A DNA stretch of 64,000 nucleotides, from assembly GCF_963378075.1 (NCBI RefSeq), contig NZ_OY726394.1, positions 1,612,001 to 1,676,000 of the forward strand, given 5' to 3'. The notes under the pieces were generated by a model. The model saw nothing but the letters and a program-made list of their open reading frames with translations, did not search any database and was not told the DNA's origin. Source of the DNA: Mycolicibacter sp. MU0083. Its GTDB lineage: Bacteria; Actinomycetota; Actinomycetes; Mycobacteriales; Mycobacteriaceae. This document shows positions 16,863-26,340 of this stretch, in pieces; within the stretch, counting starts at the first letter, position 1; every line of letters begins with the position of its first letter. Position numbers and translations under genes: made by a program.

Positions 16863-18203
16863 ATGGACCGTCAGAAGGAGTTTGTGCTCCGCACGCTGGA
16901 GGAACGCGACATCCGTTTCGTCCGGCTCTGGTTCACCGACGTACTCGGTTATCTGAAGTCCGTCGCGATCGCCCCGGCCGAACTCGAGGGCGCCTTCGAC
17001 GAGGGCGTGGGCTTCGACGGCTCGGCGATCGAGGGCTTCGCCCGGGTCTTCGAATCGGATATGGTCGCCCACCCGGACCCGTCCACCTTCCAGCTGCTGC
17101 CCTGGACATCGGATGCCGGTCGGCAGTACTCGGCCCGGATGTTCTGCGACATCACCATGCCCGACGGTTCCCCGGCCTGGGCGTCGTCGCGGCACGTGCT
17201 GCGCCGGCAGCTCGCCAAGGCCGGCGAGCTCGGATTCGCCTGCTACGTGCACCCCGAGATCGAGTTCTTCCTGCTCGAGCCCGGCCCGTATGACGGCAGC
17301 ACCCCGGTTCCGGCCGACGACGCCGGCTACTTCGACCAGTCCATCCACGGCTCGGCCGCCAACTTCCGCCGGCACGCCATCGAGGCACTGGAGTCGATGG
17401 GCATCTCGGTGGAATACAGCCACCATGAGCACGCTCCCGGCCAGCAGGAGATCGACCTGCGCTACGCCGACGCGCTGTCGATGGCCGACAACGTGATGAC
17501 GTTCCGGTACCTGATCAAAGAGATCGCGCTCAAAGAGGGCGTGCGGGCGTCGTTCATGCCCAAGCCGTTCCGCGAACACGCCGGGTCGGCCATGCATACC
17601 CACATGAGCCTGTTCGAGGGCGAGGTCAACGCCTTCCACAGCCCGGACGACCCGCTGCAGCTGTCGGCCACCGCGAAGTCGTTCATCGCCGGAATCCTCG
17701 AGCACGCCAACGAGATCAGCGCCGTCACCAATCAGTGGGTGAACTCCTACAAGCGGCTGATCCACGGCGGTGAAGCCCCCACCGCGGCGTCTTGGGGCGC
17801 CTCTAACCGCTCGGCGCTGGTGCGGGTGCCGATGTACAGCCCGCACAAGACGTCGTCCCGGCGTATCGAGGTGCGCAGCCCGGACTCGGCGTGCAACCCC
17901 TACCTGGCGTTCGCGGTGTTGTTGGCCGCCGGCCTGCGCGGGGTCGAGCAGGGTTACGAGCTGGGGCCGGAGGCCGAGGACAACGTCTGGGCGCTGACCC
18001 CCGAGGAACGCCGCGCGATGGGTTACAAGGAACTTCCCGGGACCCTCGAGCGGGCGCTCTCGGAGATGGAGAACTCCGAGCTGGTTGCAGAAGCGTTGGG
18101 GGAGCAGGTCTTCGACTTCTTCCTGCGCAACAAGCGTCAGGAGTGGGCCAACTACCGCAGCCATGTGACGCCCTACGAGCTGCAGAACTACCTGGCGTTG
18201 TAA
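16863..18203 (+). CDS. glnA2: Type I glutamine synthetase GlnA2
   Basis: A 446-residue GS-I paralog, the same length as Rv2222c. It keeps the family motifs: FDGSAIEGFARV, the metal site HPEIEFFLLEPG, HHEHAPGQQEIDLRYADAL, the NWVNSYKRL ADP region, and the SSRRIEVRSPDSACNPYLAF Arg loop. At the position where GlnA1 has the adenylylated Tyr (DLYELPP), GlnA2 reads DNVWALTP, so it should not be a GlnE target; this is seen directly. GlnA2 is dispensable and of low activity in M. tuberculosis. The ATG at 16863 follows the caeA stop by 20 bp; glnE follows 15 bp after. Confidence 0.96.
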   Translation: MDRQKEFVLRTLEERDIRFVRLWFTDVLGYLKSVAIAPAELEGAFDEGVGFDGSAIEGFARVFESDMVAHPDPSTFQLLPWTSDAGRQYSARMFCDITMPDGSPAWASSRHVLRRQLAKAGELGFACYVHPEIEFFLLEPGPYDGSTPVPADDAGYFDQSIHGSAANFRRHAIEALESMGISVEYSHHEHAPGQQEIDLRYADALSMADNVMTFRYLIKEIALKEGVRASFMPKPFREHAGSAMHTHMSLFEGEVNAFHSPDDPLQLSATAKSFIAGILEHANEISAVTNQWVNSYKRLIHGGEAPTAASWGASNRSALVRVPMYSPHKTSSRRIEVRSPDSACNPYLAFAVLLAAGLRGVEQGYELGPEAEDNVWALTPEERRAMGYKELPGTLERALSEMENSELVAEALGEQVFDFFLRNKRQEWANYRSHVTPYELQNYLAL

Positions 18204-18218
18204 GGCCCGCCGACGGTC

Positions 18219-21200
18219 GTGGCCTATCCCGGAGCGCAGCGCCGCAAGCTGCCCAGCGTTGGACGGCTCGGTTTGGTCGACCGTTATGCCGCAGCGGATC
18301 TGACCGCGCTGGGCTGGTACAGCGCCTACACCCAACCCAACGTCGACGTGCTCTGGGCGCTGTCGCGGGCGGCCGACGCCGACGCGGCGTTGCGCACCCT
18401 GGTACGACTGTCCGAGGCGCCCGGTATCGACTGGGCCGAACTCAGCGCGGCGCTGATGTCCGATCGCGGGCTGCGCGGGCGGTTCTTCGGGGTACTGGGA
18501 TCCTCGGTGGCGCTGGGCGATCACCTGATCACCCACCCGGACTCGTGGAAGCTGCTGACCAGCCCCGAAGACGCCGAGGGCGCCGACTGTTGGTCGATCA
18601 CGCTGCCGTCGCCGGCGGAGTTGCGGGCCATGTTCGCCGCCTGTGTCACCGAGACGACCGATGGTGCCTACGTCGAGCGGTTGCGGTCGCTGTATCGCGA
18701 TCGACTGCTGGTGCTGGCGGCGATAGACCTGGCCCCCACCGTGGAGGGTCTGCCCGGGCTGCCCTTCGTGGCGGTCGGCGAGCACCTGGCGGACCTGGCC
18801 GACGCCGCGCTGGCGGCGGCGCTGCAGGTCGCCCAACTGCTGGTCTGCGGTGACGAAGCCGGCGATCCCGCTCCTCGGCTGGCAGTGATCGCAATGGGCA
18901 AATGCGGTGCCCGCGAACTGAATTACGTCAGCGACGTCGACGTCATCTTCGTCGCCGAAGAGGCCGACGCGCTGAGCACGCGGCTGGCCGGCGAAGTGAT
19001 GAGGGTGGCCGGCGAGGCGTTCTTCGAAGTGGACGCCGGGCTGCGGCCCGAGGGGCGCCACGGTGCGCTGGTGCGGACCCTGGAATCGCATGTCGCCTAC
19101 TACCAGCGGTGGGCCAAGACCTGGGAGTTCCAGGCGCTGCTCAAGGCACGGCCCGCGGCCGGTGACGCCGAACTGGGCAGGGCCTACGTCGACGCCCTGC
19201 TGCCGATGGTGTGGACCGCTTGTGAGCGTGAGGATTTCGTCCCCGACGTGCAGGCGATGCGCCGGCGGGTGGCCCAACTGGTGCCGGCGGAGATCCGTTC
19301 CCGCGAGATAAAACTGGGCTCCGGTGGACTTCGCGACGTGGAGTTCGCCGTGCAACTGCTGCAGTTGGTGCACGGCCGCGGGGACGAATCGTTGCACGTG
19401 GCGTCCACCGTCGACGCGCTGGCGGCCTTGGGTGCCGGCGGCTACATCGGTCGGGAGGACTCGGCCGATCTGACCGCGTCGTACGAGTTCCTGCGACTGC
19501 TCGAACACCGGCTGCAGCTGCAGCGACTCAAGCGCACCCACATGCTCCCGCCCCCCGACGACGACGAGGCGCTGCGTTGGCTGGCCCGAGCCGCCCACAT
19601 CCGGCCCGACGGCAGGCGCGATGCGCTCGGCGTGCTGCGCGCCGAACTCAAGGCGCAGAACCGGCGGGTGTCGCGGCTGCACGCCAAACTCTTCTACCAG
19701 CCGCTGCTGGAGGCGGTCCGGCCCGCCGGGCTGGAACTGGTCGGGGGACTGACACCCGGTGCCGCCGAACGCCAGCTGGCCGCGCTGGGCTATGAGGCCC
19801 CGCACAATGCGCTGACCCATCTGGCCGCGATGACCAACCAGAGCGGCCGGCGGGGTCAGGTGCAGACCGTGCTGCTGCCGACGTTGCTGTACTGGCTGTC
19901 GGGCACCCCCAATCCGGATGCGGGATTGCTGGCCTATCGACGGCTCAGCGAGGCGCTCGGGCAGCAGCGCTGGTACCTGAGCACCCTGCGCGACAGCAGC
20001 GCGGTGGCCAAACGGCTGATGCGGGTGCTGGGCACCTCCGCCTACATCCCCGACCTGCTGATGCGGGCGCCCGATGTCATCCAGTCCTACGGTGACGGGC
20101 CGTCCGGACCGAAGCTGCTCGACCCCGCCCCCGATGCGGTGGCGAGGGCGCTGATCGCCTCGGCGGGACGCTATCCCGACCCCGAGCGCGCGATCGCGGT
20201 GGCCCGCAGCCTGCGTCGCCACGAACTGGCCCGGATCGCCTCGGCGGATCTGCTGGGCATGCTCGAGGTCACCGATGTCTGCCGGGCGTTGACGGCGGTG
20301 TGGGTGGCGGTGCTGCAGGCCGCGCTGGAGGCGATCATCCGGGTCAATCTGACCTCCGGTGACGAGGTGATGACCGCACCGGCACGGATCGCGGTGATCG
20401 CGATGGGTCGGCTCGGCGGTGGCGAACTCGGTTACGGCTCCGACGCCGACGTGATGTTCGTCTGCGAGGCCAACGAAGAGGCGGCCGGCGCCGATGATGC
20501 CGACGCAGTGCGCTGGGCCACCACCATCGTCGAACAGGTCAGAGCGCTGCTGGGCACCGCCAGCGCCGACCCCCCGCTGCAGGTGGACATCAACCTGCGC
20601 CCCGAGGGCCGCACCGGCCCGCCGGTCCGCACACTGGCCTCCTATGCCGCCTATTACGCACAGTGGGCGCAGCCCTGGGAGATCCAGGCGCTGCTGCGGG
20701 CCAACTGGGTCGCCGGCGACGCCGACCTGGGCAACCGATTCCTGCAGATGGTCGACGACACCCGCTATCCGGCCGGTGGGGTGTCGGCCGATGCGGTACG
20801 TGAGATCCGGCGGGTCAAAGCGCGCGTCGACGCCGAACGCCTGCCGCGGGGCGCCGACCCCAACACCCACACCAAGCTCGGCCGCGGCGGGCTGGCCGAC
20901 ATCGAGTGGACCGTGCAGTTGCTGCAGTTGCGGCACGCCCACCGGGTGGCCGCCCTGCACAACACCTCTACGCTGGAGACCTTGGATGCCATCGCGGCTG
21001 CCGGGCTGCTCGAGGAAGACGACGTGGACCGGTTGCGGCAGGCCTGGCTGACCGCAACCCGTGCCCGCAACGCACTGGTGCTGGTTCGTGGTAAACCCAC
21101 CGATCAGCTGCCCGGACCGGGGCGTGCGCTCAACGCGGTTGCGGTGGCCGCCGGCTGGCCCGGCGGCGACGGTGGTGAATTCCTGGACAACTACCTGCGG

Positions 21201-21248
21201 GTGACCCGGAGGGCAAAGGCCGTGGTGCGCAAGGTTTTCGGCGATTGA
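18219..21248 (+). CDS. glnE: Bifunctional glutamine synthetase adenylyltransferase/deadenylylase GlnE
   Basis: A 1009-residue enzyme that adenylylates and deadenylylates GlnA1 to tune glutamine synthesis. Both nucleotidyltransferase domains are intact: [20 protein letters not shown] (~225) for the N-terminal AMP-removing half and [20 protein letters not shown] (~730) for the C-terminal AMP-adding half, each with the GG/S-x-D-x-D site. Each is followed by the typical LRPEGR and [12 protein letters not shown] / [19 protein letters not shown] helices. M. tuberculosis GlnE is 994 residues and essential. The GTG start at 18219 leaves a 15-bp gap after glnA2. Its target GlnA1 is at 24.8 kb on the other strand. 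Confidence 0.97.
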   Translation: MAYPGAQRRKLPSVGRLGLVDRYAAADLTALGWYSAYTQPNVDVLWALSRAADADAALRTLVRLSEAPGIDWAELSAALMSDRGLRGRFFGVLGSSVALGDHLITHPDSWKLLTSPEDAEGADCWSITLPSPAELRAMFAACVTETTDGAYVERLRSLYRDRLLVLAAIDLAPTVEGLPGLPFVAVGEHLADLADAALAAALQVAQLLVCGDEAGDPAPRLAVIAMGKCGARELNYVSDVDVIFVAEEADALSTRLAGEVMRVAGEAFFEVDAGLRPEGRHGALVRTLESHVAYYQRWAKTWEFQALLKARPAAGDAELGRAYVDALLPMVWTACEREDFVPDVQAMRRRVAQLVPAEIRSREIKLGSGGLRDVEFAVQLLQLVHGRGDESLHVASTVDALAALGAGGYIGREDSADLTASYEFLRLLEHRLQLQRLKRTHMLPPPDDDEALRWLARAAHIRPDGRRDALGVLRAELKAQNRRVSRLHAKLFYQPLLEAVRPAGLELVGGLTPGAAERQLAALGYEAPHNALTHLAAMTNQSGRRGQVQTVLLPTLLYWLSGTPNPDAGLLAYRRLSEALGQQRWYLSTLRDSSAVAKRLMRVLGTSAYIPDLLMRAPDVIQSYGDGPSGPKLLDPAPDAVARALIASAGRYPDPERAIAVARSLRRHELARIASADLLGMLEVTDVCRALTAVWVAVLQAALEAIIRVNLTSGDEVMTAPARIAVIAMGRLGGGELGYGSDADVMFVCEANEEAAGADDADAVRWATTIVEQVRALLGTASADPPLQVDINLRPEGRTGPPVRTLASYAAYYAQWAQPWEIQALLRANWVAGDADLGNRFLQMVDDTRYPAGGVSADAVREIRRVKARVDAERLPRGADPNTHTKLGRGGLADIEWTVQLLQLRHAHRVAALHNTSTLETLDAIAAAGLLEEDDVDRLRQAWLTATRARNALVLVRGKPTDQLPGPGRALNAVAVAAGWPGGDGGEFLDNYLRVTRRAKAVVRKVFGD

Positions 21249-21269
21249 AGTAATTGAAGGAGAACGTCT

Positions 21270-21917
21270 GTGGTGGATTTCCGAGCTCGCTCGAACGTGC
21301 CCACGATCAGTGCCGACGAGAGCGGTGCATTGCTGGACCGCTACGGGCCGCTGGCGCAGGCGGTACGCGAGCTCATCGACGTCACCATCCGCACCCGGGC
21401 CGACGACGACACCGCCCGGGAGGTGACCGCGGCGGTGCGCGAGCTCACCGAGCGGCTGCGCGGCGAGAGCCTCAGTGACGAGCCCGGCCTGCGCTACCTG
21501 GTCGAGGGCCGGCCACTGGCGTGGGGGAATGCCGTGGTGGGACTGCGGAACCCGATCGCCCCGCCGCTGGTGATCGAGCACGGCGAGAACGGCCACTGCT
21601 GGGCCGACTTCCACCTGGGCGCGGCCTATGAAGGCCCGCCGTCGCTGGTGCACGGCGGCGTCAGCGCGCTGGTACTGGACCACATTCTCGGGGAGGCGGC
21701 CAGCGACGGCCTGACCAAGCCGCTCTACACCGGCACCATCACGGTGAAGTACCTGCGCGGAACTCCGTTGGGCCCGTTGCACGCCGAGGCGTCGATCTAC
21801 CGCAAGGAGGGCGTCAAGACCTACTGCCGCGGTCACATCTCCGACGCCGAGGGCGTCACCGTGGAGGCCGACGGCGTCTTCATCACCCCGTCCTGGGCGC
21901 GCGACGGGGCCCAGTGA
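21270..21917 (+). CDS. PaaI-type hotdog-fold thioesterase
   Basis: A 215-residue protein with an N-terminal ~75-residue helical extension and a C-terminal hotdog domain. The signature region is HCWADFHLGAAYEGPPSLVHGGVSALVLDHILGEAA, with the conserved HGG loop and the catalytic acidic residue on the long helix, then TGTITVKYLRGTPLGPLHAEASIYRKEG. Such enzymes hydrolyse acyl-CoA thioesters; the acyl substrate is not evident. The start is GTG 21270 (or the next GTG codon), with AAGGAG about 8 nt upstream. It lies 21 bp after glnE and may be co-transcribed. Confidence 0.88.
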   Translation: MVDFRARSNVPTISADESGALLDRYGPLAQAVRELIDVTIRTRADDDTAREVTAAVRELTERLRGESLSDEPGLRYLVEGRPLAWGNAVVGLRNPIAPPLVIEHGENGHCWADFHLGAAYEGPPSLVHGGVSALVLDHILGEAASDGLTKPLYTGTITVKYLRGTPLGPLHAEASIYRKEGVKTYCRGHISDAEGVTVEADGVFITPSWARDGAQ

Positions 21918-22060
21918 CGGCCCGGCGCTGCGATCGACGTATCGACATTGCTGGCGAGGTGAAATCGACAGTATTTTGTTAAGCTTTTTCGCGGGATTCA
22001 CTTACTGTCTATCCGGCCTGGTGGGCGGTGTGGTTTTGGCGAAACAGCGGGGTACTTCGG

Positions 22061-22684
22061 ATGTCTAATCGGGTGTATCGATTCGGTTCCAGGGCGGTGC
22101 TGGTCGGCGGAGCCGCCGCGATGACGTTGACGCTGGGCATCGGAGGTGTGCACGACACCGCGGCCGATCGGGCCATCGATATCTCGCTTGCCGGCTCGTC
22201 GGACCTGTTGGAAGCGGCCGTCACGGATTTCTTGGAGGCCAAAGACGTCTACACCGGGATCGACACCTCGGAACTGTCCGATTCGGTTCTGGGCGCGGTC
22301 CGCTCCATGGAACGGATGCCCGGCATCGTGGATCGGATGGTCGACCTCATGGGGGATCGACTCGAGCCGGCCGAGGCCGCGATCCTGGGACACTCGGGTT
22401 CGCTGGCGGATTTGATCGATCAACTGTTCTTCGCCCCGCTCAATCAGCAGTGGGCGGACGCCGGGGAATCGATGCTCGACGCCACCCAGGCGTTCGACGC
22501 CGCCCTGGCGGACGGATCGATGCCGGACGTCATCGGAGCGTCATTCGATGTGCTCGGCGTCATCTGGCTTGAGGCGATGCCGGCGCTCTTCGCGTCTGTC
22601 CCGATCGTGTGGGTCGGGAGCCTCTTCGACCCGGTCGACATGGCCGCCTTTGCCGGACCGGACTACTTCGACTTCTTGTTCTGA
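22061..22684 (+). CDS. Secreted protein of unknown function
   Basis: A 207-residue product I do not recognise. Residues 1-~34 resemble a signal sequence (SRAVLVGGAAAMTLTLGIGG) with cleavage after HDTAA. The mature part is acidic, helix-rich and Cys-free, ending in the aromatic DYFDFLF. Repeated LDAT/FDAALADG and LxDL patterns suggest an all-helical fold. The ATG at 22061 begins at a typical MSNRVYRFG n-region; an upstream in-frame start at 22028 adds only residues unlike a signal peptide. The preceding ~140 bp include an unusually AT-rich stretch (21966-22010), so it probably has its own promoter. Confidence 0.65.
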   Translation: MSNRVYRFGSRAVLVGGAAAMTLTLGIGGVHDTAADRAIDISLAGSSDLLEAAVTDFLEAKDVYTGIDTSELSDSVLGAVRSMERMPGIVDRMVDLMGDRLEPAEAAILGHSGSLADLIDQLFFAPLNQQWADAGESMLDATQAFDAALADGSMPDVIGASFDVLGVIWLEAMPALFASVPIVWVGSLFDPVDMAAFAGPDYFDFLF

Positions 22685-22745
22685 GCGCTGCGCGGTGGCG
22701 CGAATACGGCAATGCTGCTGAGTTTCGTCACCTAGGAAGTAGTCG

Positions 22746-23384
22746 ATGGGGAGCATGACATTCGACGTAACGGCACTGGCTGCAGCTGAGCGCACGGACT
22801 TTGCCGTGCTGCTGAAATCGCTGTCTCCGCAGCAGTGGCTGGTGCCTTCCCTGTGCGCGGGATGGACGGTTCGTGACGTCGTCGCCCACATGCTCAGCTA
22901 CGAAGAACTGAGCCCGCTAGGTGTGCTGCGCCGGTTCGCCGACGCCCGCCTGCGATTCAGTGCCGCCAATACCGTCGGTTTGGCGGATTACGCCGGCTAT
23001 GACCCTCCGCAACTGCTTGATCTGCTTGACCGCAGCATCCGTCCTCGCGGGCTCACGACGGCCTTCGGCGGGCGGATCGCGTTACTGGACGGGATGATTC
23101 ATCAGCAAGACGTCCGTCGACCCCTGGGTATCCCCCGCGAGATTCCGGCCGACCGACTGTTGGCGGCCTTGAAATTCGCGCTGTTTGCGCCGCCGATCCA
23201 TGCGCGCTCGCGGACTCGCGGCCTGCGGCTGATCGCCACCGACCTGGATTGGACGGCTGGGCGGGGGCTTGAGGTCCGCGGCCGCGGCGAAGCGCTGCTG
23301 ATGGCGATCGCCGGTCGCCGCGGCGTCACCGATGAGCTTTCGGGACCGGGTGTTGAGTTGCTGCACAATAGGATTGGTCGCTGA
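22746..23384 (+). CDS. DinB/maleylpyruvate-isomerase-like mycothiol-dependent family protein
   Basis: A 212-residue protein of the TIGR03083-type group, whose members use or bind mycothiol at a metal site. The N-terminal four-helix bundle shows ERTDFAVLLKSLSPQQWLVPSLCAGWTVRDVVAHMLSYE, with SLCxGWTVRDVVAH typical of this family (metal-binding His), and a later LLDGMIHQQDVRRPLG holds the second conserved His-x3-D/E element. The C-terminal half has the LRLIATDLDWTAGRG segment seen in actinobacterial members. Enzymatic activity is unknown. The ATG at 22746 is preceded by AGGAAG; MTFD at 22755 is an alternative start. Confidence 0.82.
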   Translation: MGSMTFDVTALAAAERTDFAVLLKSLSPQQWLVPSLCAGWTVRDVVAHMLSYEELSPLGVLRRFADARLRFSAANTVGLADYAGYDPPQLLDLLDRSIRPRGLTTAFGGRIALLDGMIHQQDVRRPLGIPREIPADRLLAALKFALFAPPIHARSRTRGLRLIATDLDWTAGRGLEVRGRGEALLMAIAGRRGVTDELSGPGVELLHNRIGR

Positions 23385-23419
23385 TCGCTTCGGTCGGCTG
23401 ACAACCTCGACCGTCGTGC

Positions 23420-24856
23420 TCAGCAGTCGTAGTACAGCGCGAACTCGTAGGGGTGCGGGCGCAGGCTGATCGGGGTGATCTCGTTGTCACGCTTGAAACG
23501 GATCCAGTTCTCGATCAGATCCGGAGTGAACACCCCACCCTCGGTGAGGTATTCGTGGTCGGCCTCGAGGCTGTCCATCACCGCGGCCAGGCTGGTCGGG
23601 GCCTGCGGAATGTTGGCGGCCTCGTCGGGCGGCAGCTCGTAGAGGTCCTTGTCGACCGGGGCGGCCGGTTCGATCTTGTTCTTGATGCCGTCGATGCCGG
23701 CCATCAGCATGGCCGCGAACGCCAGGTAGGGGTTGCTGGAGGAGTCCGGGCAGCGGAACTCCAGCCGCTTGGCCTTCGGGTTGGTGCCGGTGATCGGGAT
23801 GCGCACGCACGCCGACCGGTTGCGCTGGCTGTAGACCAGGTTGATCGGGGCCTCGTAGTGCGGCACCAGGCGCTTGTAGGAGTTGATCGTGGGGTTGGTG
23901 AAGGCCAGCAGCGACGGGGCGTGATGCAGGATGCCGCCGATGCAGTGCCGGGCGGTGTCGGACAGTCCGGCGTAGCCGGCCTCGTCGTAGAACAGCGGCT
24001 GGCCGCCCTTCCACAGCGACAGGTGCACGTGCATACCCGAGCCGTTGTCGCCGAACAGCGGTTTGGGCATGAAGGTGACGGTCTTGCCGTTCTGCCACGC
24101 GGTGTTCTTGATGATGTATTTGAACAGCATCACGTCGTCGGCGGCGTGCAGCAGCGTGTTGAACCGGTAGTTGATCTCGGACTGCCCACCCGAACCGCAC
24201 TCGTGGTGGCCGCGCTCCAGCGTGAAACCGGCGTTGGCCAGGTTCGTGGTCATGGTGTCGCGCAGGTCGACGTACTGGTCGTTGGGCGCCACCGGGAAGT
24301 AGCCGCCCTTGGGGCGGGTCTTGTAGCCGCGGTTGGGCCGCCCGCCGGCCTCGGTGGGCGAACCGGTGTTCCACCATCCCGAATCCGAGTCGACCTCGTA
24401 GAAGGTGCTGTTCATCTGCGAGTCGAAGCTCACCGAGTCGAAGATGTAGAACTCGGCTTCGGCGCCGAAGTAGGCGGTGTCGGCGATCCCGGTGCTGGCC
24501 AGGTAGTTCTCCGCCTTGCGGGCGACGTTGCGGGGGTCGCGCGAGTAGGGCTCGCGGGTGAACGGGTCGTGCACGAAGAAGTTCAGGTTCAGCGTCTTGG
24601 CGGCCCGGAACGGGTCGATCTGCGCGGTGGAGAAGTCCGGCAGCAGCATCATGTCCGACTCGTGGATGGACTGGAAGCCGCGGATCGACGAACCGTCGAA
24701 CGCCAGGCCGTCCTCGAAGACGGTCGCGTCGAGCGTGGATGCGGGGATCGACAGATGTTGCATCTGACCGGGCAAGTCGCAGAACTGGATGTCGACGTAT
24801 TCCACGTTCTCATCGGCGACGAGTTTGAGAATATCGTCGGCCGTCTTGTCGGTCAC
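23420..24856 (-). CDS. glnA1: Glutamine synthetase type I, GlnA1
   Basis: A 478-residue GS, identical in length to M. tuberculosis GlnA1 (Rv2220), the main ammonium-assimilating enzyme, forming dodecamers. It shows [20 protein letters not shown], the metal site [45 protein letters not shown] and [17 protein letters not shown]. The adenylylation site [10 protein letters not shown] carries the Tyr (near residue 406) modified by GlnE, encoded 2.2 kb away. The GTG start at 24856 has GGAGGAG about 10 nt upstream and is followed by [21 protein letters not shown]; longer frames upstream are rejected. It faces glnA2-glnE from the opposite strand. Confidence 0.98.
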   Translation of the reverse strand: MTDKTADDILKLVADENVEYVDIQFCDLPGQMQHLSIPASTLDATVFEDGLAFDGSSIRGFQSIHESDMMLLPDFSTAQIDPFRAAKTLNLNFFVHDPFTREPYSRDPRNVARKAENYLASTGIADTAYFGAEAEFYIFDSVSFDSQMNSTFYEVDSDSGWWNTGSPTEAGGRPNRGYKTRPKGGYFPVAPNDQYVDLRDTMTTNLANAGFTLERGHHECGSGGQSEINYRFNTLLHAADDVMLFKYIIKNTAWQNGKTVTFMPKPLFGDNGSGMHVHLSLWKGGQPLFYDEAGYAGLSDTARHCIGGILHHAPSLLAFTNPTINSYKRLVPHYEAPINLVYSQRNRSACVRIPITGTNPKAKRLEFRCPDSSSNPYLAFAAMLMAGIDGIKNKIEPAAPVDKDLYELPPDEAANIPQAPTSLAAVMDSLEADHEYLTEGGVFTPDLIENWIRFKRDNEITPISLRPHPYEFALYYDC

Positions 24857-24979
24857 AGAAGTGTTCTCCTCCGCTGGTAGCCCCGGTCGGACACCGAGGT
24901 CGCCGATGCAGACGTTACGCAACCACGGCAGCGGCCGTCGACGCCGGGTCGGATTCGCCGCCCGCTTATCGTAGGGGCC

Positions 24980-25450
24980 ATGAGCCGCATGTTCTCCTCC
25001 TGGCTGTCCGGGCCGGAATCGGCAGGAGCCCACCATCCCGATAGCGCACCGGGTGAACGCCTGGGCCTGCCGCCCAGCGGCCCGGGGTCCCTGGCGGGGA
25101 TGGGGCGCCGCATGGGGGCTCTCGCGCTGGACTGGATGGTGGGTTACGGGCTGGCGGGATTGGGTGTGGCCGCCGGAGTGGTGACCGCGGAATATCTGGC
25201 GACCGTGGTGCTGGGGATCTGGCTGGTGCTCGGCGTCGCTGCGGTACGACTGTTCGGCTTCACGCCCGGTCAGTACGCCTTCGGGCTGCGGGTGATCCCG
25301 GTGGACGGTCCCGGGCTCGGGGTGGGGCTGGGGCGGGCCGTGCTGCGGGGACTGCTGATCGCGTTGGTGGTGCCGGCGCTGTTCACCGACGCCGATGGCC
25401 GTGGCCTACAGGACCGGGCCACCGCCACCGCCGTGGTGCGCAGCCGCTGA
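24980..25450 (+). CDS. RDD family membrane protein
   Basis: A 156-residue integral membrane protein of the RDD family, occupying the place of the small RDD gene beside glnA1 in M. tuberculosis. After a polar N-terminus it has the [18 protein letters not shown] signature (Arg and Asp of RDD), a second hydrophobic block ([22 protein letters not shown]), the [12 protein letters not shown] motif and a third helix ([14 protein letters not shown]), ending [18 protein letters not shown]. The role is unknown; transport has been suggested for relatives. It is divergent from glnA1 and convergent with the DUF4191 gene, separated from it by the palindromic repeat at 25464-25528. Confidence 0.88.
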   Translation: MSRMFSSWLSGPESAGAHHPDSAPGERLGLPPSGPGSLAGMGRRMGALALDWMVGYGLAGLGVAAGVVTAEYLATVVLGIWLVLGVAAVRLFGFTPGQYAFGLRVIPVDGPGLGVGLGRAVLRGLLIALVVPALFTDADGRGLQDRATATAVVRSR

Positions 25451-25463
25451 CCCGACCCGGTCC

Positions 25464-25528
25464 CCGTTGACTCTGCGTCCAGGGCGGGGAAGTGCGAGTA
25501 GGCGCCGCCGTGGATGCAGAGTCAACGG
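25464..25528 (+). repeat. Palindromic intergenic repeat, family A copy 1
   Basis: A 65-nt hairpin between two convergent genes. The arms 25464-25481 and 25511-25528 pair over 18 bp with one G-U wobble. After one G-G mismatch, five more pairs follow (GGCGG 25483-25487 with CCGCC 25505-25509), closing a 17-nt loop that contains AAGTGCGAGTA. The 17-nt sequences CGTTGACTCTGCGTCCA and TGGATGCAGAGTCAACG recur unchanged in copy 2 at 42306-42368; 55 of 63 aligned positions are identical. It could serve as a bidirectional terminator, but no U tract is present. Shared sequence at unlinked loci shows a dispersed family. Confidence 0.85.
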
Positions 25529-25544
25529 AGACAGGCACGAGCGA

Positions 25545-26297
25545 CTAGCGGCGACGTGCGGCGCGCTGGACGCCGCGGAGCTTCGCGCCGGCGGGCATCG
25601 GGCCCTTGGGCATGGCCGCGGGGCCGGTGCGGGAACTCAGCGCGGCCAGCCGCGACTCCAGCGAATCCATCTCCTTCGCCGAGATGTTGGCGGGCAACTT
25701 GGTCAGGAAACGCTCGAGCTTGGCCAGCGGGACCTCACCCTCGCCGTTGCCGACCACCACGTCGTAGATCGGCACCTGGCCGACCGCTTTGGCGGTGCGC
25801 TTCTTCTCCTGGGCGAGCAACGGCCTGAGCCGGGAGGGGGAGCCCTCGCCGACCAGGATGACCCCCGGCCGGCCGATCACCCGGTGAACGGCATCCAGGT
25901 GACCGGTGGCCGAAACACCGGGGGTGACCCGCCACTTGCCGCGCAGGTTCTCCAGCGCCCAGGCCGCCGCACCGGTCTGCCCCTCAGCTTTGCGGTAGAC
26001 CGACCGCTGGGCGCGCCGGCCGAAGATCACGAACGCCACCAGTGCGCCCAGCAGCACGCCGAGCGGGATCGTCGTCGCCCGCGCGAACGTGTTGCCCTGC
26101 AGCGCCACCGCGGTGATCACCCCGGAGACCAGTAGGAAAGCGCCGGCCATGTAGGGCACCAGGCGCTTGTCCTCGGTGCGCTGCATCTGGAAGGCCTGCC
26201 ACAGCTGGGCACGGCGCTGCTTGCCGGCAGCCTTGCGAGCGGCTTTGGCCGCCTCGCGGGCAGCCTTGTTTTCAGCGGAGTTGCGCGGTCTGGCCAT
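25545..26297 (-). CDS. DUF4191 membrane protein (Rv2219-like)
   Basis: A 250-residue protein equal in length and similar throughout to Rv2219. It has a basic, Ala/Lys-rich cytoplasmic N-terminus (KAAREAAKAARKAAGKQRR), two transmembrane segments (about 50-95: YMAGAFLLVSGVITAVAL and IPLGVLLGALVAFVIFG), then a soluble domain with RKAEGQTGAAAWALENLRGKW, GHLDAVHRVIGRPGVILVGEG and VPIYDVVVGNGEGEVPLAKLERFL. Function unknown. The ATG at 26297 gives the conserved MARPRNSAE start; a TTG nine bases upstream is less likely. It is the last gene of the dlaT-lipA transcript, 43 bp after lipA. Confidence 0.92.
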   Translation of the reverse strand: MARPRNSAENKAAREAAKAARKAAGKQRRAQLWQAFQMQRTEDKRLVPYMAGAFLLVSGVITAVALQGNTFARATTIPLGVLLGALVAFVIFGRRAQRSVYRKAEGQTGAAAWALENLRGKWRVTPGVSATGHLDAVHRVIGRPGVILVGEGSPSRLRPLLAQEKKRTAKAVGQVPIYDVVVGNGEGEVPLAKLERFLTKLPANISAKEMDSLESRLAALSSRTGPAAMPKGPMPAGAKLRGVQRAARRR

Positions 26298-26340
26298 AGC
26301 TACCAAGGATACGCAGCCGGGCTTACGCCTTTCCGGGGCG

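Noticed and set aside
16797..22001. A 1,734-codon open frame on the minus strand
   Set aside because: It is antisense to caeA, glnA2, glnE and the thioesterase, has no ribosome site or family motif, and consists of low-information Gly/Arg/Gln/His-rich sequence. Long antisense frames are a by-product of the high-GC third codon position.
24857..24979. GlnR operator upstream of glnA1
   Set aside because: The divergent interval was scanned for AC-n9-AC type boxes; only weak matches were seen, so no site is claimed.
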